Positions 18,396 through 26,416 of a stretch of 64,000 nt of DNA are shown here, piece by piece. Position 1 is the first letter of the stretch, and every line of letters starts with the position of its first letter. The notes under the pieces are model-generated. The model made no database searches. It was not told the origin of the DNA and saw only the letters and a list, made by a program, of their open reading frames with translations. The translations under genes and the position numbers were made by a program. Source of the stretch: Paractinoplanes maris (lineage in GTDB: Bacteria; Actinomycetota; Actinomycetes; Mycobacteriales; Micromonosporaceae); assembly GCF_023544465.1 (NCBI RefSeq), contig NZ_JALPVL010000010.1:124001-188000 (forward strand), in the 5' to 3' direction.

Positions 18396-19601
18396 ATGGG
18401 CGATTTCAGCGCGGTGCGGCCGGGCACCGACCTGTCGCGGCACGCCCGTGAGCTGCGCCGCGTGCACGACGCCGTGGTGACCGGGGCCAGCCCGCCGCAC
18501 CGCCCGCGCGCGCTGGTCGAGCGCTCCTGGTCGCGGGTGCTCGGGCTGGGTCTCGACCCGGGCCGGGCCAACGCCCGCGATCCCGTCCCGTTCTCCGACG
18601 TCGAGCGCCTGCGCCGCGAGTCGCCGCTGTCCCTGATCGTCGACGACCTGCTGCGCCTGGCCGAGGGTTTCCTGCTGGTCGTGACCGGGGCCGACGGGGT
18701 GATCCTCTGGCGGGCCGGCCCCAGCGGACTGCTCCACCGGGCCGACGTCCTGGGTTTCACCGAGGGTGCCCACTGGACCGAGGCGGCCGTGGGCACCAAC
18801 GCGATCGGCACCGCCCTGGTCGAGGCGGCACCGGTCCAGCTCTTCTCGGCCGAGCACTTCGAGCAGGCCCAGCACGCCTGGTACTGCACGGCCCACCCGG
18901 TCCACGACCCGCGGACCGGCGACCTGCTGGGCATCGTCGACGTCAGCGGTCCCGCGCTCACGCTGCACCCCGCGATCGAGGCCCTGGTCGCCACCGGGGT
19001 CCGCCTGGCCGAGGCCCAGCTGTGGCGGCATCACGCCGCCCGGCTCGAGCGCCTGCGCCGCTCGGCGGCCCCCGTCGTCGCCACCGTGCCGGGCCCGCAC
19101 CTGATCGTCGACGAGCAGGGCTGGGTGGCCGCGGCGAGCGGCGTGGCCGTCCGCGACCGCATCGGCGCGCCCCGCGAGGGTGCCGCTCTCGGCGTACCCG
19201 GTCTGGGCCTCTGCCTTCCGGAACGCCTGGCCGAGGGCTGGCTGATCCGCCCGGCCGGCCCGCACGCCACCATCCACGCCACGCTCGACCTGCGGGCGGC
19301 TCCCGTTCTCGAGGTACGCGGCGAGACCGAGCCGTGGCGCACCCCGCTGACCCGGCGTCACGCCGAGATCCTGACCCTGCTGGCCGCGTGCGGTCCCGAC
19401 GGCCTGACCGCGGGCCGGCTGAGCCGCTTGCTGTTCGGCGACGCCGACCATGTGGTCACCGTGCGCGCCGAGGTCTCCCGTCTGCGCCGCACGATCGGCG
19501 CTCTGGTCGCCACCAACCCCTACCGCCTGGCCCCCGGGGTCGCGCTCGACCTGATCCGCCCTAACGAATCGCCTGCCGGACCCGGGCGGCCTCCCGGGTG
19601 A
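18396..19601 (+). CDS. GAF-domain transcriptional regulator (AcoR-like N-terminus)
   Basis: 401 aa. The N-terminal half matches the sensory region of acetoin/glycerol-metabolism activators: 'LVERSWSRVLGLGLDP', then a GAF domain with 'GAHWTEAAVGTNAIGTALVEAAPVQLF' and 'HPVHDPRTGDLLGIVDVSG'. There is no sigma-54 AAA+ domain. After residue 240 comes a shorter region ending in a putative winged helix ('LTRRHAEILTLLAACGPDGLTAGRLSRLLFG...VRAEVSRLRRTIG'). This layout is common in actinomycetes. The gene is divergent from the flavin monooxygenase and is probably its ligand-responsive regulator. Its end overlaps the convergent sigma gene by 41 bases. Confidence 0.83.
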   Translation: MGDFSAVRPGTDLSRHARELRRVHDAVVTGASPPHRPRALVERSWSRVLGLGLDPGRANARDPVPFSDVERLRRESPLSLIVDDLLRLAEGFLLVVTGADGVILWRAGPSGLLHRADVLGFTEGAHWTEAAVGTNAIGTALVEAAPVQLFSAEHFEQAQHAWYCTAHPVHDPRTGDLLGIVDVSGPALTLHPAIEALVATGVRLAEAQLWRHHAARLERLRRSAAPVVATVPGPHLIVDEQGWVAAASGVAVRDRIGAPREGAALGVPGLGLCLPERLAEGWLIRPAGPHATIHATLDLRAAPVLEVRGETEPWRTPLTRRHAEILTLLAACGPDGLTAGRLSRLLFGDADHVVTVRAEVSRLRRTIGALVATNPYRLAPGVALDLIRPNESPAGPGRPPG

Positions 19602-20703
19602 GGTGATCGCGTTCGGGGGCACTGGTGGCCGCGCGGGCCGCGTCGGCATAGAGCGAGGCCGCCCGCGCGAGGTCGCCGGCCCGTTCGACCAGGTAGGCAC
19701 GCACCGCGGCGTACCGGGGAAGGCCCGGATCCAGCGCGCTCAGCTCGGCCAGACCGGCCTGCGGCCCGTCGGCCTGGCCGACGGCGACCGCCCGGTTGAG
19801 CCGGACCACCGGGTTGCTGGTGAGCCGCAGCAACTCGTCGTACCACTCGACGATCTGCACCCAGTCGGTCTCGGCGGTGCTCGGGGCGTCGGCGTGCAGG
19901 GCGGCGATCGCGGCCTGGGCCTGGTATTCGCCCAGCCGGTCGCGGGCCAGCGCCGCCTGCAGGATCGTCACGCCCTCGGCGATGAGGCCGGTGTCCCAGC
20001 GCGACCGGTCCTGCTCGGCCAGCGGCACCAGGCGGCCGTCCGGACCGAGCCGCGACGCGCGGCGGGCGTGGTGCAGCAGCATGAGCGCGAGCAGACCCGC
20101 CACCTCGGGCTCGCCGGTCGAGCCGGCCAGCCGGCGGGTCAGCCGGATCGCCTCGGCGGCCAGGTCGACGTCGCCGCCGTAACCCTCGTTGAACACCAGG
20201 TAGAGCACCCGCAGGACCGTCGCCGGGTCGCCCGGCCGGTCCAGCGGCAGGCCGCTGAGCTGCCGCTTGGCCCGGCTGATGCGCTGGGCCATGGTGGCCT
20301 CGGGCACCAGGTAGGCGGTCGCGATCTGCCGGGTGGTCAGGCCGCCGACCGCGCGCAGCGTCAGCGCGACGGCCGAGCCCGGGGACAGCGACGGGTGGGC
20401 ACAGAGGAAATACAGCCACAGCGAGTCGTCCGTGCCGGGCACCGGACCGGCCGGCGGCTCGACCTCCACGGCGAGTTCCCGGCCGAGCCGCGACGACTCG
20501 GCCCGGGCGGCATCGACGAATTTGTGCCAGGCCGCCGTGACGAGCCAGCCCTTGGGGTCGCGCGGGGGATCGTCGGGCCAGGTCCGCAGGGCGCGGATCA
20601 GGGCCTCCTGAACGGCGTCCTCGGCCGACGCGAAGTCGGCCCCGCGCCGGACGAGCACTCCGATCACCGCGGGCACCAGCTCGCGCAGCAGCGCCTCGTT
20701 CAC
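19561..20703 (-). CDS. ECF42-like sigma factor with C-terminal extension
   Basis: 380 aa from the GTG at 20703, which overlaps the DGPF stop (GTGA). Sigma region 2 is 'FASAEDAVQEALIRALRTWP' and region 4 'GGLTTRQIATAYLVPEATMAQRISRAKRQL'. It is followed by a helical extension of about 200 residues with 'YLVFNEGYGGD' and 'NRAVAVGQADGP...AVRAYLVERAGDLARAASLYADA', a TPR-like part characteristic of the ECF42 group. Members of that group are encoded next to DGPF (YciI) genes, as here, and need the extension for activity. No anti-sigma factor is present, as known for this group. Final gene of the PPOX-DGPF-sigma operon. Confidence 0.9.
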   Translation of the reverse strand: MNEALLRELVPAVIGVLVRRGADFASAEDAVQEALIRALRTWPDDPPRDPKGWLVTAAWHKFVDAARAESSRLGRELAVEVEPPAGPVPGTDDSLWLYFLCAHPSLSPGSAVALTLRAVGGLTTRQIATAYLVPEATMAQRISRAKRQLSGLPLDRPGDPATVLRVLYLVFNEGYGGDVDLAAEAIRLTRRLAGSTGEPEVAGLLALMLLHHARRASRLGPDGRLVPLAEQDRSRWDTGLIAEGVTILQAALARDRLGEYQAQAAIAALHADAPSTAETDWVQIVEWYDELLRLTSNPVVRLNRAVAVGQADGPQAGLAELSALDPGLPRYAAVRAYLVERAGDLARAASLYADAARAATSAPERDHLTREAARVRQAIR

Positions 20704-21104
20704 TCGGTGACCGTCGGCATGACGCCGTAGAACGGCCGCAGCTCGAGCCACTCGTGGATCGGTCTGCCGCCCGCGCCGGGGGCCACCGACAGCTCGGCCG
20801 CGAGTTCCAGAGCCCTCTCGTACGTGTCCACGTCGATCACCATCCACCCGGCGATCAGGTCCTTCGTCTCGGCGAACGGTCCGTCGGTCTCCGGCTGCCC
20901 CGCGCTGTCCATGCGCACGAACGTGCCCCGCGGAGCGAGCGCCTGCTCGTCGACGAACTCGCCGGTGGCCTGGAGCCGGTCGGCGAAGTCCCGCATGTAC
21001 TGCAGGTGAGCCGTGACCTCCTCCGGTGTCCACTGGTCCATCGGGACGTCGTTGATCGCGGCCGGGGCGCCCCGGTAATGCTTGAGAAGCAGGTACTTGG
21101 CCAT
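20700..21104 (-). CDS. DGPF-domain (YciI-like) protein
   Basis: 134 aa. YCII fold with 'YLLLKHYRG...YMRDFADRLQATGEFVDEQAL' and the name-giving 'TDGPFAETKDLIAGWMVIDVDTYERALELA'. It usually accompanies ECF42-type sigma genes; its biochemical role is unknown. AAGGAGA stands 5 bases before the ATG. It is 16 bases downstream of the PPOX gene and overlaps the sigma gene by 4 bases. Confidence 0.92.
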   Translation of the reverse strand: MAKYLLLKHYRGAPAAINDVPMDQWTPEEVTAHLQYMRDFADRLQATGEFVDEQALAPRGTFVRMDSAGQPETDGPFAETKDLIAGWMVIDVDTYERALELAAELSVAPGAGGRPIHEWLELRPFYGVMPTVTE

Positions 21105-21120
21105 GGTGTTCTCCTTCGTC

Positions 21121-21615
21121 TCAGGCCTGACGCTCGGCCCGCTGCCGGACCAGTTCCTCGACCGCGCTGGGCAGTGTCGTCTCGAAGTCGATGAGCTTGA
21201 CCCAGGTCGGGGTGATCACGATCCGGACCATGCCGTCGTACAGCGAGCGGACCTCGGCCTCCCATGCGACACGCTGCTCGGCGGTCATCTGGTAGCTGCC
21301 GTTCATCTCGAGGTACTCCGCCGGGATCCCGTCGACGACGTCGAGCTCGGCCCGCCCGCGGATCAGCAGGATCTTCGGCGGGTGGACCTCGGTGTCGATG
21401 GTCAGCGCGACCATCGGGTTGGCCCGCAGGGCGGGCAGCTTCGGGGCGTTCCTGGTGGTGCAGAGGACGATCTCCGCGCCGTTCCAGGTGAAGGCGATCG
21501 GGATGCTGCGCGGGGTGCCGTCCCGAGCCACGTAGGCCAGCCGGGTCAGGTCGCGGGCCAGCAGCTCCTGGCTGATCGGACGGGTGAGGATCGCGGTGAT
21601 CTCGGCCGTTCGCAC
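21121..21615 (-). CDS. PPOX-class flavin/F420-binding protein
   Basis: 164 aa from a GTG at 21615 with AAGGAG 9 bases ahead. Split-barrel pyridoxamine-phosphate-oxidase fold: 'RLAYVARDGTPRSIPIAFTWNGAEIVLCTTRNAPKLPALRANPMVALTID', where the RxxPK-like segment binds the cofactor phosphate. It could be an FMN- or F420-dependent reductase. First gene of the operon driven by the ECF42-like promoter at 21673-21699. Confidence 0.85.
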   Translation of the reverse strand: MRTAEITAILTRPISQELLARDLTRLAYVARDGTPRSIPIAFTWNGAEIVLCTTRNAPKLPALRANPMVALTIDTEVHPPKILLIRGRAELDVVDGIPAEYLEMNGSYQMTAEQRVAWEAEVRSLYDGMVRIVITPTWVKLIDFETTLPSAVEELVRQRAERQA

Positions 21616-21672
21616 GGGTGGTCGCTCCTTCGGTGCCGCCGGGCCACAGTCCGTGGCCGCTCGTGTCCCTGG

Positions 21673-21699
21673 GACGGAGCCGCCCGGACGTCCTCGACA
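21673..21699 (-). promoter_or_regulatory. ECF42-type promoter of the PPOX-DGPF-sigma operon
   Basis: On the minus strand TGTCGA (plus 21694-21699) is followed by 17 bases and then CGTC (plus 21673-21676). Published ECF42 promoters have TGTCGA at -35 and CGA/TC at -10, so this matches. It lies about 58 bases upstream of the PPOX start. The operon encodes the ECF42-like factor itself, so positive autoregulation follows. Confidence 0.6.
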
Positions 21700-21757
21700 C
21701 CCACACCCGAAAATTCTCGAAACGCCCGTCGTTCGTCGTCGGTCACGTACCGCAGAG

Positions 21758-23836
21758 TCAGGATGCGACGGGTTTGATCTCGACGGGGATGCCGTTGAGG
21801 ACGCTGTTGCCCGACAGCGGGTCGATGACGGTCTCGTCGGTGAGCACGTTGGAGTTGACGCCGGGGTGGGCGGCGGCGACCGACTGCCGGGTGCCGGGGA
21901 CGTCGTGGCCCCAGCCGTGCGGCAGGCTCACCACGCCGGGCATCACCGTGCCGGTCACCTCGACGGTCACGCGCAGGCTGCCGGCCCGCGAGGTGACCTG
22001 GGCGGTGTCGCCGTCGGTCAGGTCGTGGCGGGCCGCGTCGGCCGGGTGGAGCTGCAGCGTGCAGCGGTCGCGACCTTTGACCAGGGCCGGCACGTTGTGC
22101 ATCCAGCTGTTGTTGGAGCGCAGGTGGCGCCGGCCGATCAGCACCAGGCTGTCGGCGGGCCGGTCGAGCGCGGCCCGCAGCCGGTCCACGTCCGCGGCCA
22201 GGGCGGGCGGGCAGAGCTCGACCCGGCCGCTGGGCGTCCGCAGCACCTCGGGCAGGCGCGGCTCCAGCGGTCCGAGGTCGACGCCGTGCGGGTTCTCGCG
22301 GAGCTGGTCCAGCGTCAGCCCGTACGCCCCGGCCCGCAGCGCGGCGTCGAGAAGCCCCTCGGGATCCGCCTTCGCCGCCGCGGGCTGACCGGAAACGATC
22401 GCCGTCAACCGGGCCAGGATGTCGCACTCGTCGAGCGAGTCCGGCTGCAGCGGCAGCACCGGGGGCGAGTAGGCGGCGAAGTTGCGCACGGCGAGACCGA
22501 GGAACGAGAAGTCGTAGTGCCCCTTGCGGGTGGGGTCCGGCGGCGGCAGCACGACGTCGGCGTGCCGGGTCGTCTCGTTCAGGTAGGGGTCGACGCTCAC
22601 CATGAACGACAGCCCGGTCAGGGCGCGGTCGAGCCGTCCGCTGTTCGGGGTGGACAGCACCGGGTTGCCGGCCACAGTGATCAGCGCCCGCACCTGCTCG
22701 TCGCCGGGTGTCTCGATCTCGTCGGCCAGCGTGGCCACCGGCAGCTCGCCCTTGACCTCGGGCAGCCCGCGCACCCGGCTGTGCCAGCGCCCGGTCCGGA
22801 AGCCATGGCCGCTGCCCCGGCCCCGCCGCACGTGGGCGGCCAGCGGGAACATCACCCCGCCGGGCCGGTCGAGGTTGCCGGTCAGCGTGTTCACGACGTC
22901 GACGAGCCAGCTGGTGAGCGTGCCGAACTCGACAGTGCACGTCCCGATCCGCCCGTAGACCGCCGCCCGCGGGGACGCCGCCAGCTCGTGGGCCAGTGAC
23001 CGGATCCGGTCGGCCGGCACACCGCAGGTCGCGCTGACCACGGCCGGGGCGAAGGCGGCGGCCAGCTCGCCCACGGCTTCGACCCCGTCGACGTACTCCG
23101 AAGGGGTGATCAGATGGTCGGCGAACAGCGTGTGGACGATGCCGAAGAGCAGGAACGCGTCGGTGCCGGGCCGGATGAAGAGGTGCTCATCGGCGTGCTC
23201 GGCCGTTCGCGTACGCCGGGGGTCGACCACGATGAACCGGCCGCCCCGCTGCTGGATCGCCTTGAGCCGCCCCGGGAAATCGGCCGCCGTGGCCAGGCTG
23301 CCGTTGGACTCCCACGGGTTGGCCCCGAGCATCAGCAGCAGGTCGGTGCGATCGAGATCGGGTACCGGGATGGCCAGCGGACTGCCGAACAGGTAGCCGC
23401 TGGAGACGTGCTTGGGCATCTGGTCGACCGTGCTGGCCGAGAACACGTTCCTCGTCCCCAGGGCCTTGACCAGCGGCGACAGGTAGAGCCCGCCGGCCAT
23501 CGTGTGCACGTTGGGGTTGCCCAGATAGATCGCGGTCGCGTGGCTCCCGTACGTCTCGAGGACCGGTCGCAGCCCGGCCGCGACCACGTCGAAGGCCTCG
23601 TCCCAGCTCACCTCCTCGTGGCCCGAGCCGCGCCGCACCAGGGGCCGGCGCAGCCGGTCCGGGTCGTCGGTGAGCTGGCCGAACGTGGCGCCTTTGGGGC
23701 AGACGAAACCGTGGCTGAAGACATGCTCGCGGTCGCCCCGGGCGGCCGTCACCCGATCGTCGGTGACCGTCAGCTCGAGGCCGCAGGCCGCCTCACAGAG
23801 CGGACAGGTCCGGAATGCCGTACGCGTTGCGGCCAC
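21758..23836 (-). CDS. Molybdopterin-dependent oxidoreductase, catalytic subunit
   Basis: 692 aa from a GTG at 23836. An N-terminal [4Fe-4S] motif with CPLCEAACG and, about 30 residues on, 'GFVCPKG', then the molybdopterin domains ('IYLGNPNVH', 'DLLLMLGANPWESNG', 'FIVVDPRRTRTAEHADEHLFIRPGTDAFLL') and a C-terminal molydopterin-dinucleotide-binding barrel ('DSLVLIGRRHLRSNNSWMHN'). It resembles the formate dehydrogenase/nitrate reductase/acetylene hydratase-like group of the DMSO reductase family; the exact reaction is not determinable. No Tat signal, so cytoplasmic. It starts 54 bases after the SDR gene and may be co-transcribed with the sugar-acid genes. Confidence 0.88.
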   Translation of the reverse strand: MAATRTAFRTCPLCEAACGLELTVTDDRVTAARGDREHVFSHGFVCPKGATFGQLTDDPDRLRRPLVRRGSGHEEVSWDEAFDVVAAGLRPVLETYGSHATAIYLGNPNVHTMAGGLYLSPLVKALGTRNVFSASTVDQMPKHVSSGYLFGSPLAIPVPDLDRTDLLLMLGANPWESNGSLATAADFPGRLKAIQQRGGRFIVVDPRRTRTAEHADEHLFIRPGTDAFLLFGIVHTLFADHLITPSEYVDGVEAVGELAAAFAPAVVSATCGVPADRIRSLAHELAASPRAAVYGRIGTCTVEFGTLTSWLVDVVNTLTGNLDRPGGVMFPLAAHVRRGRGSGHGFRTGRWHSRVRGLPEVKGELPVATLADEIETPGDEQVRALITVAGNPVLSTPNSGRLDRALTGLSFMVSVDPYLNETTRHADVVLPPPDPTRKGHYDFSFLGLAVRNFAAYSPPVLPLQPDSLDECDILARLTAIVSGQPAAAKADPEGLLDAALRAGAYGLTLDQLRENPHGVDLGPLEPRLPEVLRTPSGRVELCPPALAADVDRLRAALDRPADSLVLIGRRHLRSNNSWMHNVPALVKGRDRCTLQLHPADAARHDLTDGDTAQVTSRAGSLRVTVEVTGTVMPGVVSLPHGWGHDVPGTRQSVAAAHPGVNSNVLTDETVIDPLSGNSVLNGIPVEIKPVAS

Positions 23837-23890
23837 GGTGCCACCAACCTCTCGAGGCGGTTACTGGCGAGTATCGTGCCATGAACGGCG

Positions 23891-24625
23891 TCACTTGCGT
23901 AGCCGCAGACCCTGCATCCCGCCGTCCACGGCGAGCGCGACGCCGGTGGTGGCCGAGGCGTCCGGGCCGGCCAGATAGGCGATCGCGCCGGCCACCTCCT
24001 CGGCCGAGATCAGGCGCCCGGCCGGCTGCCGGGCCTCGAGCGCGGCCCGCTCGGCGACCGGGTCGGCCGCCTGGTCGAGCAGCCGGCCGACCCACGGGGT
24101 GTCCGCCGTGCCGGGGTTCACGCAGTTGACCCGGATACCCTCGCGCAGGTGGTCGGCCGCCATGGCCAGCGTCAGCGACTGCACCGCGCCCTTGGTGGCG
24201 CTGTAGAGCGCGCGGCTCGGCAACCCGGCGGTGGCGGCGACCGAGCAGGTGTTGACGATCGCGGCGTGGCCGGACTCGCGCAGGTGCGGCAGCGCGGCCC
24301 GGCTGACCCGCACCATGCCCTGCACATTGACGTCGAAGACGCGCGCCCACTCGGCGTCGTCGTTCTCCTCGACCGTGCCCTGCGCCCCGATGCCGGCGTT
24401 GTTGACCACCACGTCGAGACCGCCGAACGCGGCGACCGCCTCGGCCACCGCGGCCCGCACCGAGGCGTCGTCGGTGACGTCGCAGCGGATGCCCAGCAGC
24501 GGGCCGGGCACGTCGATGTTCAGGTCGAGCGACGCGACCCGGAAGCCGCGCCGGGCCAGCAGGATGCCGGTGGCCAGGCCGATGCCCGAGGCGCCGCCGG
24601 TGACGATCGCCCGCAGCCCGGTCAT
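23891..24625 (-). CDS. Short-chain dehydrogenase (likely 2-keto-3-deoxy-sugar-acid dehydrogenase)
   Basis: 244 aa from the ATG at 24625 (ATGA overlap with the FAH gene). Classical SDR: the cofactor loop is TGGASGIG, Asp after beta-2 ('VASLDLN') favours NAD+, then NNAG, catalytic Ser in 'NTCSVAA' and Y-x3-K in 'YSATKGA'. The C-terminus 'ATTGVALAVDGGMQGLRLRK' resembles L-2-keto-3-deoxyfuconate 4-dehydrogenases. The linked FAH, lactonase and dehydratase genes support a step of a non-phosphorylating deoxy-sugar pathway. A longer open frame upstream overlaps the FAH gene and is not used. Confidence 0.9.
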   Translation of the reverse strand: MTGLRAIVTGGASGIGLATGILLARRGFRVASLDLNIDVPGPLLGIRCDVTDDASVRAAVAEAVAAFGGLDVVVNNAGIGAQGTVEENDDAEWARVFDVNVQGMVRVSRAALPHLRESGHAAIVNTCSVAATAGLPSRALYSATKGAVQSLTLAMAADHLREGIRVNCVNPGTADTPWVGRLLDQAADPVAERAALEARQPAGRLISAEEVAGAIAYLAGPDASATTGVALAVDGGMQGLRLRK

Positions 24626-25482
24626 CGGGGCCCGACCACCTGCTGGCGGGCGGTGCCGAGGTGCTCGATGCCGAGCGTCATCACGTCGCCCGCCTTCAGA
24701 TAGGACGGCGGCTTCATGCCCAGGCCGACACCCGGCGGGGTGCCGGTGTTGATCAGGTCGCCCGGCTCCAGCACCAGGTACTGGCTGAGGTAGTGCACCA
24801 CGAAGTACGGGTCGAAGATCATGGTCCGGGTGTTGCCGGTCTGGCGGCGCTCGCCGTTGATGTCCAGCCACATGTCGAGGTTGTTGACGTCCGGGATCTC
24901 GTCCGGGGTGGCCAGCCACGGGCCCGCCGGGTTGAACGTCTCGGCCGACTTGCCCTTGCTCCACTGGCCGCCGCGCTCGAGCTGGAACTCCCGCTCGCTC
25001 ACGTCGTTGACCAGCACGTACCCGGCGATGGCGGCGCGCGCGTCGTCCACACTGTCCAGATACGACGTACGGCGGCCGATGACGACGCCGAGCTCGACCT
25101 CCCAGTCGGTCCGGGTCGAGCCGCGCGGGAGCCGCACGTCGTCGTCCGGGCCGACCAGCGTGTTGGGTGACTTGGTGAACAGAATCGGCTCGGCCGGCGC
25201 GGCCTGACCGGTCTCGGCGGCGTGGTCGCTGTAGTTCAACCCGATGCACAGGATCTGGTGCGGCCGGGCGATCGGGGCGCCGATCCGCTGGTCGCCCAGG
25301 GGCCGCGTGGTCCCGGCGGCCAGCCGCTCGGCCACCGGGCCGGCGATCCGCTCCAGGCCCCCGGAGCCGAAGAACGTCTCGTCGAAATCGGTCACCAGGT
25401 CGGAGACGTCGACGTAGCGGTCGTCGCCGGCGCGGACGGCGGGCTTCTCGGAGCCGGCGGCGCCGATACGCAGGAGTTGCAC
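24622..25482 (-). CDS. Fumarylacetoacetate hydrolase-family protein (likely 2,4-diketo-3-deoxy-sugar-acid hydrolase)
   Basis: 286 aa from a GTG at 25482. FAH fold: 'ILCIGLNYSDHAAETG', 'DWEVELGVVIGRRTSYL' (metal-binding Glu residues), 'GYVLVNDVSERE', 'GKSAETFNPAGPW' and 'LEPGDLINTGTPPGVGLG'. In the non-phosphorylating L-fucose/L-rhamnose routes, such an enzyme splits a diketo-deoxy acid after the SDR step. Placed directly between the SDR and lactonase genes, overlapping the former by 4 bases and 16 bases from the latter. Confidence 0.9.
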   Translation of the reverse strand: MQLLRIGAAGSEKPAVRAGDDRYVDVSDLVTDFDETFFGSGGLERIAGPVAERLAAGTTRPLGDQRIGAPIARPHQILCIGLNYSDHAAETGQAAPAEPILFTKSPNTLVGPDDDVRLPRGSTRTDWEVELGVVIGRRTSYLDSVDDARAAIAGYVLVNDVSEREFQLERGGQWSKGKSAETFNPAGPWLATPDEIPDVNNLDMWLDINGERRQTGNTRTMIFDPYFVVHYLSQYLVLEPGDLINTGTPPGVGLGMKPPSYLKAGDVMTLGIEHLGTARQQVVGPR

Positions 25483-25498
25483 GGGCGGTGCTCCGATC

Positions 25499-26356
25499 TC
25501 AAGGTTTCCAGTACGGCGTGCTCAGCCCGGTGGTGCCGACCGAGGCGGTGAACAGCCGCCCCGAGGCCGGGTGCCGGGTCAGCTCGGTGGGGGAGAGGCC
25601 CTCGGTGGCCGTCGTGATGACCAGGACGTCCAGGCCCGGCCCGGCGAAGGCGCAACTGGTCGGGTGGGGCGCGTCCACGTCGACGACGGCCAGCAGCTCG
25701 CCGGACGGGGTGCGGCACTCGATCCGGCCCAGGCCGTGGTTGGCGATCCACAAGTTGCCGATCGTGTCCACACACAGACCGTCGGGCAGCCCGTCGGTGA
25801 TCCGGAACAGCTCCCGGCGCTCACCGTCCGGGTAGTCGCGCCCGTAGATCACGCCGGGGACCGAGTCGACGCTGTAGAGGGTGGTGCCGTCCGGGCTCCA
25901 GGCCAGCCCGTTGGAGAGGGTCAGGTCGTCGTCGAGCACGGTGACCGTGTCGCCGTCCAGGCGGACCAGCGACTGGGTGCCGCGCGAGTCGTCGAGAGCC
26001 ATGCCGCCGACCAGGAAACGCCCCTGCGGGTCGACGCCGCCGTCGTTGAGGCGGCTCCCGGCCCGGCTGAGGTCGGCCACCGGCGTACGGGAATCGTCCG
26101 GACCGACCCGGACCACCGCACCCCGCTCGGCCACCAGCAGGTCGCCGGCCGCCGAGACCGCGACCACGCAGGCCAGATCGTCGAACGCCCAGGTGCCGGT
26201 CACGGTGATCCGGCCCGTCTCGAGGGCACCGGAGTGCACCGTGCCGCCGAGGATGTCGACCCAGAGCAACCGGTTGCGGTCCGGATCCCAGACGGGTCCC
26301 TCACCCAAGGAGTACGCCTCGGCGCCTGCGGGCCGGGCGACGAAGCGGGCAGTCAT
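25499..26356 (-). CDS. SMP-30/gluconolactonase-family sugar lactonase
   Basis: 285 aa from the ATG at 26356. Six-bladed propeller family: 'LGEGPVWDPDRNRLLWVDI' with the metal-ligand Glu, 'GSRLNDGGVDPQGRFLVGGM' with Asn/Asp ligands, 'LSNGLAWSPDGTTLYSVDS' and 'PDGLCVDTIGNLWIA'. It would hydrolyse a sugar 1,5- or 1,4-lactone to the aldonic acid, the substrate of the divergent IlvD/Edd dehydratase. First gene of the minus-strand catabolic operon. Confidence 0.92.
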   Translation of the reverse strand: MTARFVARPAGAEAYSLGEGPVWDPDRNRLLWVDILGGTVHSGALETGRITVTGTWAFDDLACVVAVSAAGDLLVAERGAVVRVGPDDSRTPVADLSRAGSRLNDGGVDPQGRFLVGGMALDDSRGTQSLVRLDGDTVTVLDDDLTLSNGLAWSPDGTTLYSVDSVPGVIYGRDYPDGERRELFRITDGLPDGLCVDTIGNLWIANHGLGRIECRTPSGELLAVVDVDAPHPTSCAFAGPGLDVLVITTATEGLSPTELTRHPASGRLFTASVGTTGLSTPYWKP

Positions 26357-26371
26357 GGTGCGAAGCGTAGA

Positions 26372-26384
26372 GGAAGGATCTTCC
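26372..26384. promoter_or_regulatory. Inverted repeat in the divergent catabolic promoter
   Basis: GGAAG-GAT-CTTCC, a perfect 5+5 palindrome in the 60-bp gap between lactonase and dehydratase genes. It is a candidate site for an unlinked GntR/IclR-type repressor; no regulator gene is adjacent. Confidence 0.35.
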
Positions 26385-26416
26385 CGTGGCGCCCGGCGTG
26401 GCGTTACGGTCATGGC

